From assembly GCA_036794585.1 (NCBI GenBank), contig DAIRGH010000033.1, positions 1-26,919 on the forward strand: a stretch of DNA of 26,919 bases. The letters are read 5' to 3'. Source of the stretch: WHSW01 sp036794585. GTDB taxonomy: Bacteria > Actinomycetota > Thermoleophilia > Solirubrobacterales > 70-9. The position numbers and the translations under genes were made by a program. Shown here piece by piece: positions 25,366 through 26,919 of this stretch. The notes beneath the pieces are model-generated. The model saw only the letters and a list, made by a program, of their open reading frames with translations. It was not told the origin of the DNA and searched no databases. Within the stretch, counting starts at the first letter, position 1. Each line of letters opens with the position of its first letter.

Positions 25366-26472
25366 ATGGATGAGCGACTGCTCACCGAGAGGCTGATCGC
25401 GTTCGACACGTCGAGCAGCGAGGGCGTCAAGCAGTGCTCGCAGTTCGTTCGCGGCTGGATCGAGGCGCGCAACATCGCCTCTTATCACCTGGACGTCCAC
25501 GGACTACCGGTCACCGTCGCCGACGTCGGACCGAAGACCGCGCCGATCACGCTCCTCCTGCACGGCCACCTCGACGTGGTCCCGGGGCTTGCCGAACAGT
25601 TCGAACCGCGCCTGGACGGCGACCGGCTCTACGGTCGCGGCACCTACGACATGAAGGGAGCGCTCGCCGCAATGCTGCTCGCGGTGGCCGACCTACGCGA
25701 GACCGAGGGCGTCCGGGTGCGGCTGGGGATCGTCCCCGACGAGGAGTCCGAGGAGGAGCTCGAGCGCGGCGGCGAGGTGCTCGTCGAAGAGGGATTCGTC
25801 GGCGACTTCGCGATCACTGGCGAGCCGACCGACATGCACGTCGGCGTCGCCGCGAAGGGCGTCGTGGCGATGCGCCTACGGGTCGACGGGCGCGCCGCGC
25901 ACGGAGCGACGCCGTGGCTGGGCGAGAACGCGATCCTGCGTGCGATCGATGTGTTCCGCGCGATTCAATCGCTACCGTTTGCGTCTCGGAGCTCCGAGCT
26001 CTTCGACCGGCCGTCGATCAACCTCGGCCGGATTTTGGGCGGCGATGCCCTCAACAAGGTGCCTGACACTTGCTTCATCGACGTCGACGTCCGCTATCTG
26101 CCCGAGCAGGATCCCGAGGCGATCATCGAGGAGGTCGCGGGGATTCCGGGAGCCACGGTCGTCTCGACCTTTCGGCGCCCGCCCGCCGCGGTCGACCCCG
26201 ACTCGCCGTTCGTGCGGGCGCTCTGCAAGGCGACCGCCTTTCACCACGAGGGTGAGGTGATGAGCGTCGGTCGCGACGGCGCCTCCGACGCCGTCTCGTT
26301 CCTGCGCGCGGGTATCCCCGCGGTCGAGTTCGGACCGCTCGGCGCCGGCCACCACGGGCCGGAGGAGTGGGTCTCGGTCAGCTCGCTCGCCGCATACCGG
26401 CGGGCGCTGGTCGACTTCGTGCGTGGGCTGCCGCAGCGCCTGGAGGCCGAGCGCGACGGAGGATCGGCATGA
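25366..26472 (+). CDS. M20-family metallopeptidase (DapE/ArgE/carboxypeptidase-like)
   Basis: The 368-residue di-zinc hydrolase has all expected ligands: His68 and Asp70 in HGHLDVVPG, the bridging Asp95 in YDMKG, catalytic Glu126 and ligand Glu127 in PDEES, Glu153 in TGEPTD, and His330 in GAGHHGPEEW. A dimerisation domain lies between about residues 165 and 275 (GRAAHGATPW at its start). It removes an acyl or amino acid group from a peptide or N-acyl amino acid; candidates include succinyl-diaminopimelate, acetylornithine and dipeptides. The sequence alone does not decide. It starts 21 nt after atpC without a Shine-Dalgarno sequence, and its stop overlaps the next ATG (ATGA). Confidence 0.9.
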   Translation: MDERLLTERLIAFDTSSSEGVKQCSQFVRGWIEARNIASYHLDVHGLPVTVADVGPKTAPITLLLHGHLDVVPGLAEQFEPRLDGDRLYGRGTYDMKGALAAMLLAVADLRETEGVRVRLGIVPDEESEEELERGGEVLVEEGFVGDFAITGEPTDMHVGVAAKGVVAMRLRVDGRAAHGATPWLGENAILRAIDVFRAIQSLPFASRSSELFDRPSINLGRILGGDALNKVPDTCFIDVDVRYLPEQDPEAIIEEVAGIPGATVVSTFRRPPAAVDPDSPFVRALCKATAFHHEGEVMSVGRDGASDAVSFLRAGIPAVEFGPLGAGHHGPEEWVSVSSLAAYRRALVDFVRGLPQRLEAERDGGSA

Positions 26473-26919
26473 GGCCCGACGACGAGACGCAGGAGTTCGA
26501 TCAGGTCCCGGGCGACGACGAGGAGTCGGCCGAGCCGAAGCCGCCCCCGCCCGCGACCTATGCCGGGCGCATGCGCGCCGAGCCGCCGCCCGCCGAGGAG
26601 GAGCCCGAGCCGGTCGAGGAGCCCGAGCCCGAGCCGCCGCCGGTGGAAGAGCCCGAGCCCGACGAGGTCCCGGAGCCCGTTGCGGAGGCCGAGCGTGAGG
26701 CCGAGGAGCCCGAGGCCGAGAAGGATGCGGAGCAGCCTGAAGCCGAGGAGGAGGCGGAGCAGCCTGAACCCGAGGAGGAGGCGGAGCAGCCGGAGGAGCC
26801 TGAAGCCGAGGAGGCCGAGGAGGCCGAGGCCGAGGCCGAAGAGCCTGCGGCCGATGAGCCGGAGGCCGAGCAGCCCGACGCCGGCGAGGAGGCCCAGGCG
26901 GCAGCACTGGCGGGTCTAC
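26469..26919 (+). CDS. Acidic Pro/Glu-rich protein, N-terminal part (cut by window end)
   Basis: The frame opens with ATG at 26469 inside the M20 stop (ATGA) and stays open to the edge, giving 150 residues. The opening MRPDDETQEFDQVPGDDEES is followed by a Pro-rich stretch, then by residues 41-145 made almost wholly of Glu, Pro and Ala. It includes degenerate tandem units around AEQPE (residues 88-108) and ends AQAAALAGL, possibly leading into a helix or membrane segment. No fold is recognisable; the region should be disordered and strongly negative. It may be the cytoplasmic head of a membrane protein, but this cannot be shown. Confidence 0.7.
   Translation, partial: MRPDDETQEFDQVPGDDEESAEPKPPPPATYAGRMRAEPPPAEEEPEPVEEPEPEPPPVEEPEPDEVPEPVAEAEREAEEPEAEKDAEQPEAEEEAEQPEPEEEAEQPEEPEAEEAEEAEAEAEEPAADEPEAEQPDAGEEAQAAALAGL

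Overview
This 26.9 kb, very GC-rich and gene-dense window looks like chromosomal DNA of an actinobacterium, most likely class Thermoleophilia (Solirubrobacterales/Gaiellales-like). The evidence is the coding style (strong G/C third-position bias, many GTG starts, few Shine-Dalgarno sites, many 4-nt ATGA/GTGA overlaps), an actinobacterial-type order of housekeeping genes, and a small surface protein with an SNDIAKGAV-type repeat that resembles proteins I associate with that class. The placement is inference; no 16S or other marker is present.

Layout. (1) 1-998: end of a methylmalonyl-CoA mutase locus (C-terminus of the large subunit, a stand-alone receiver protein, the separate B12-binding subunit). 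(2) 1016-5172: an electron-transfer-flavoprotein operon (etfB, etfA, ETF:quinone oxidoreductase, a GNAT acetyltransferase) preceded by a perfect inverted repeat. Regions 1 and 2 together suit propionyl-CoA/acyl-CoA catabolism feeding electrons to quinone. (3) 5176-7152: a divergent cassette, with an alpha/beta hydrolase and an NTF2/SnoaL-like protein on the minus strand and a TetR regulator on the plus strand, sharing a tiny intergenic region. (4) 7165-14151: a conserved translation and one-carbon block (rpmE, DUF1385, prfA, prmC, tsaC, rpiB, glyA), interrupted by an opposite-strand secreted repeat protein of the RTX type. (5) 14195-17605: envelope genes (a surface protein, a DUF354 glycosyltransferase/epimerase-like protein, a polyprenyl-phosphate sugar-1-phosphate transferase, a small membrane protein). 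(6) 17606-25344: the complete F1Fo ATP synthase operon (atpZ-like, atpI, atpBEFHAGDC) with its promoter region. (7) 25366-26919: an M20 metallopeptidase and the start of a long acidic Pro/Glu-rich protein cut by the window edge.

How it fits together. The order rpmE-prfA-prmC-tsaC-(rpiB-glyA)-(nucleotide-sugar gene)-(WecA-like gene)-atpI-atpB... matches synteny known from both Bacillus and Mycobacterium. Most of the window is therefore ancestral housekeeping chromosome with a few lineage-specific insertions (the TetR cassette, the repeat protein, the surface protein).

I found no clearly new multi-gene system, CRISPR array, prophage, insertion sequence, tRNA or rRNA. The best leads are local: an ETF:quinone oxidoreductase lacking one expected cluster cysteine, a hydrolase with an Asp nucleophile but Thr at the expected catalytic His, a two-module repeat protein whose modules share cysteine spacing and differ by exact multiples of nine residues, strong hairpins abutting the start codons of tsaC and glyA, acidic tails on ATP synthase alpha and beta, three exact 10-residue repeats on the WecA-like enzyme, and DUF354 in the place usually held by UDP-GlcNAc 2-epimerase. 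All positions were read by hand and no database search was possible.
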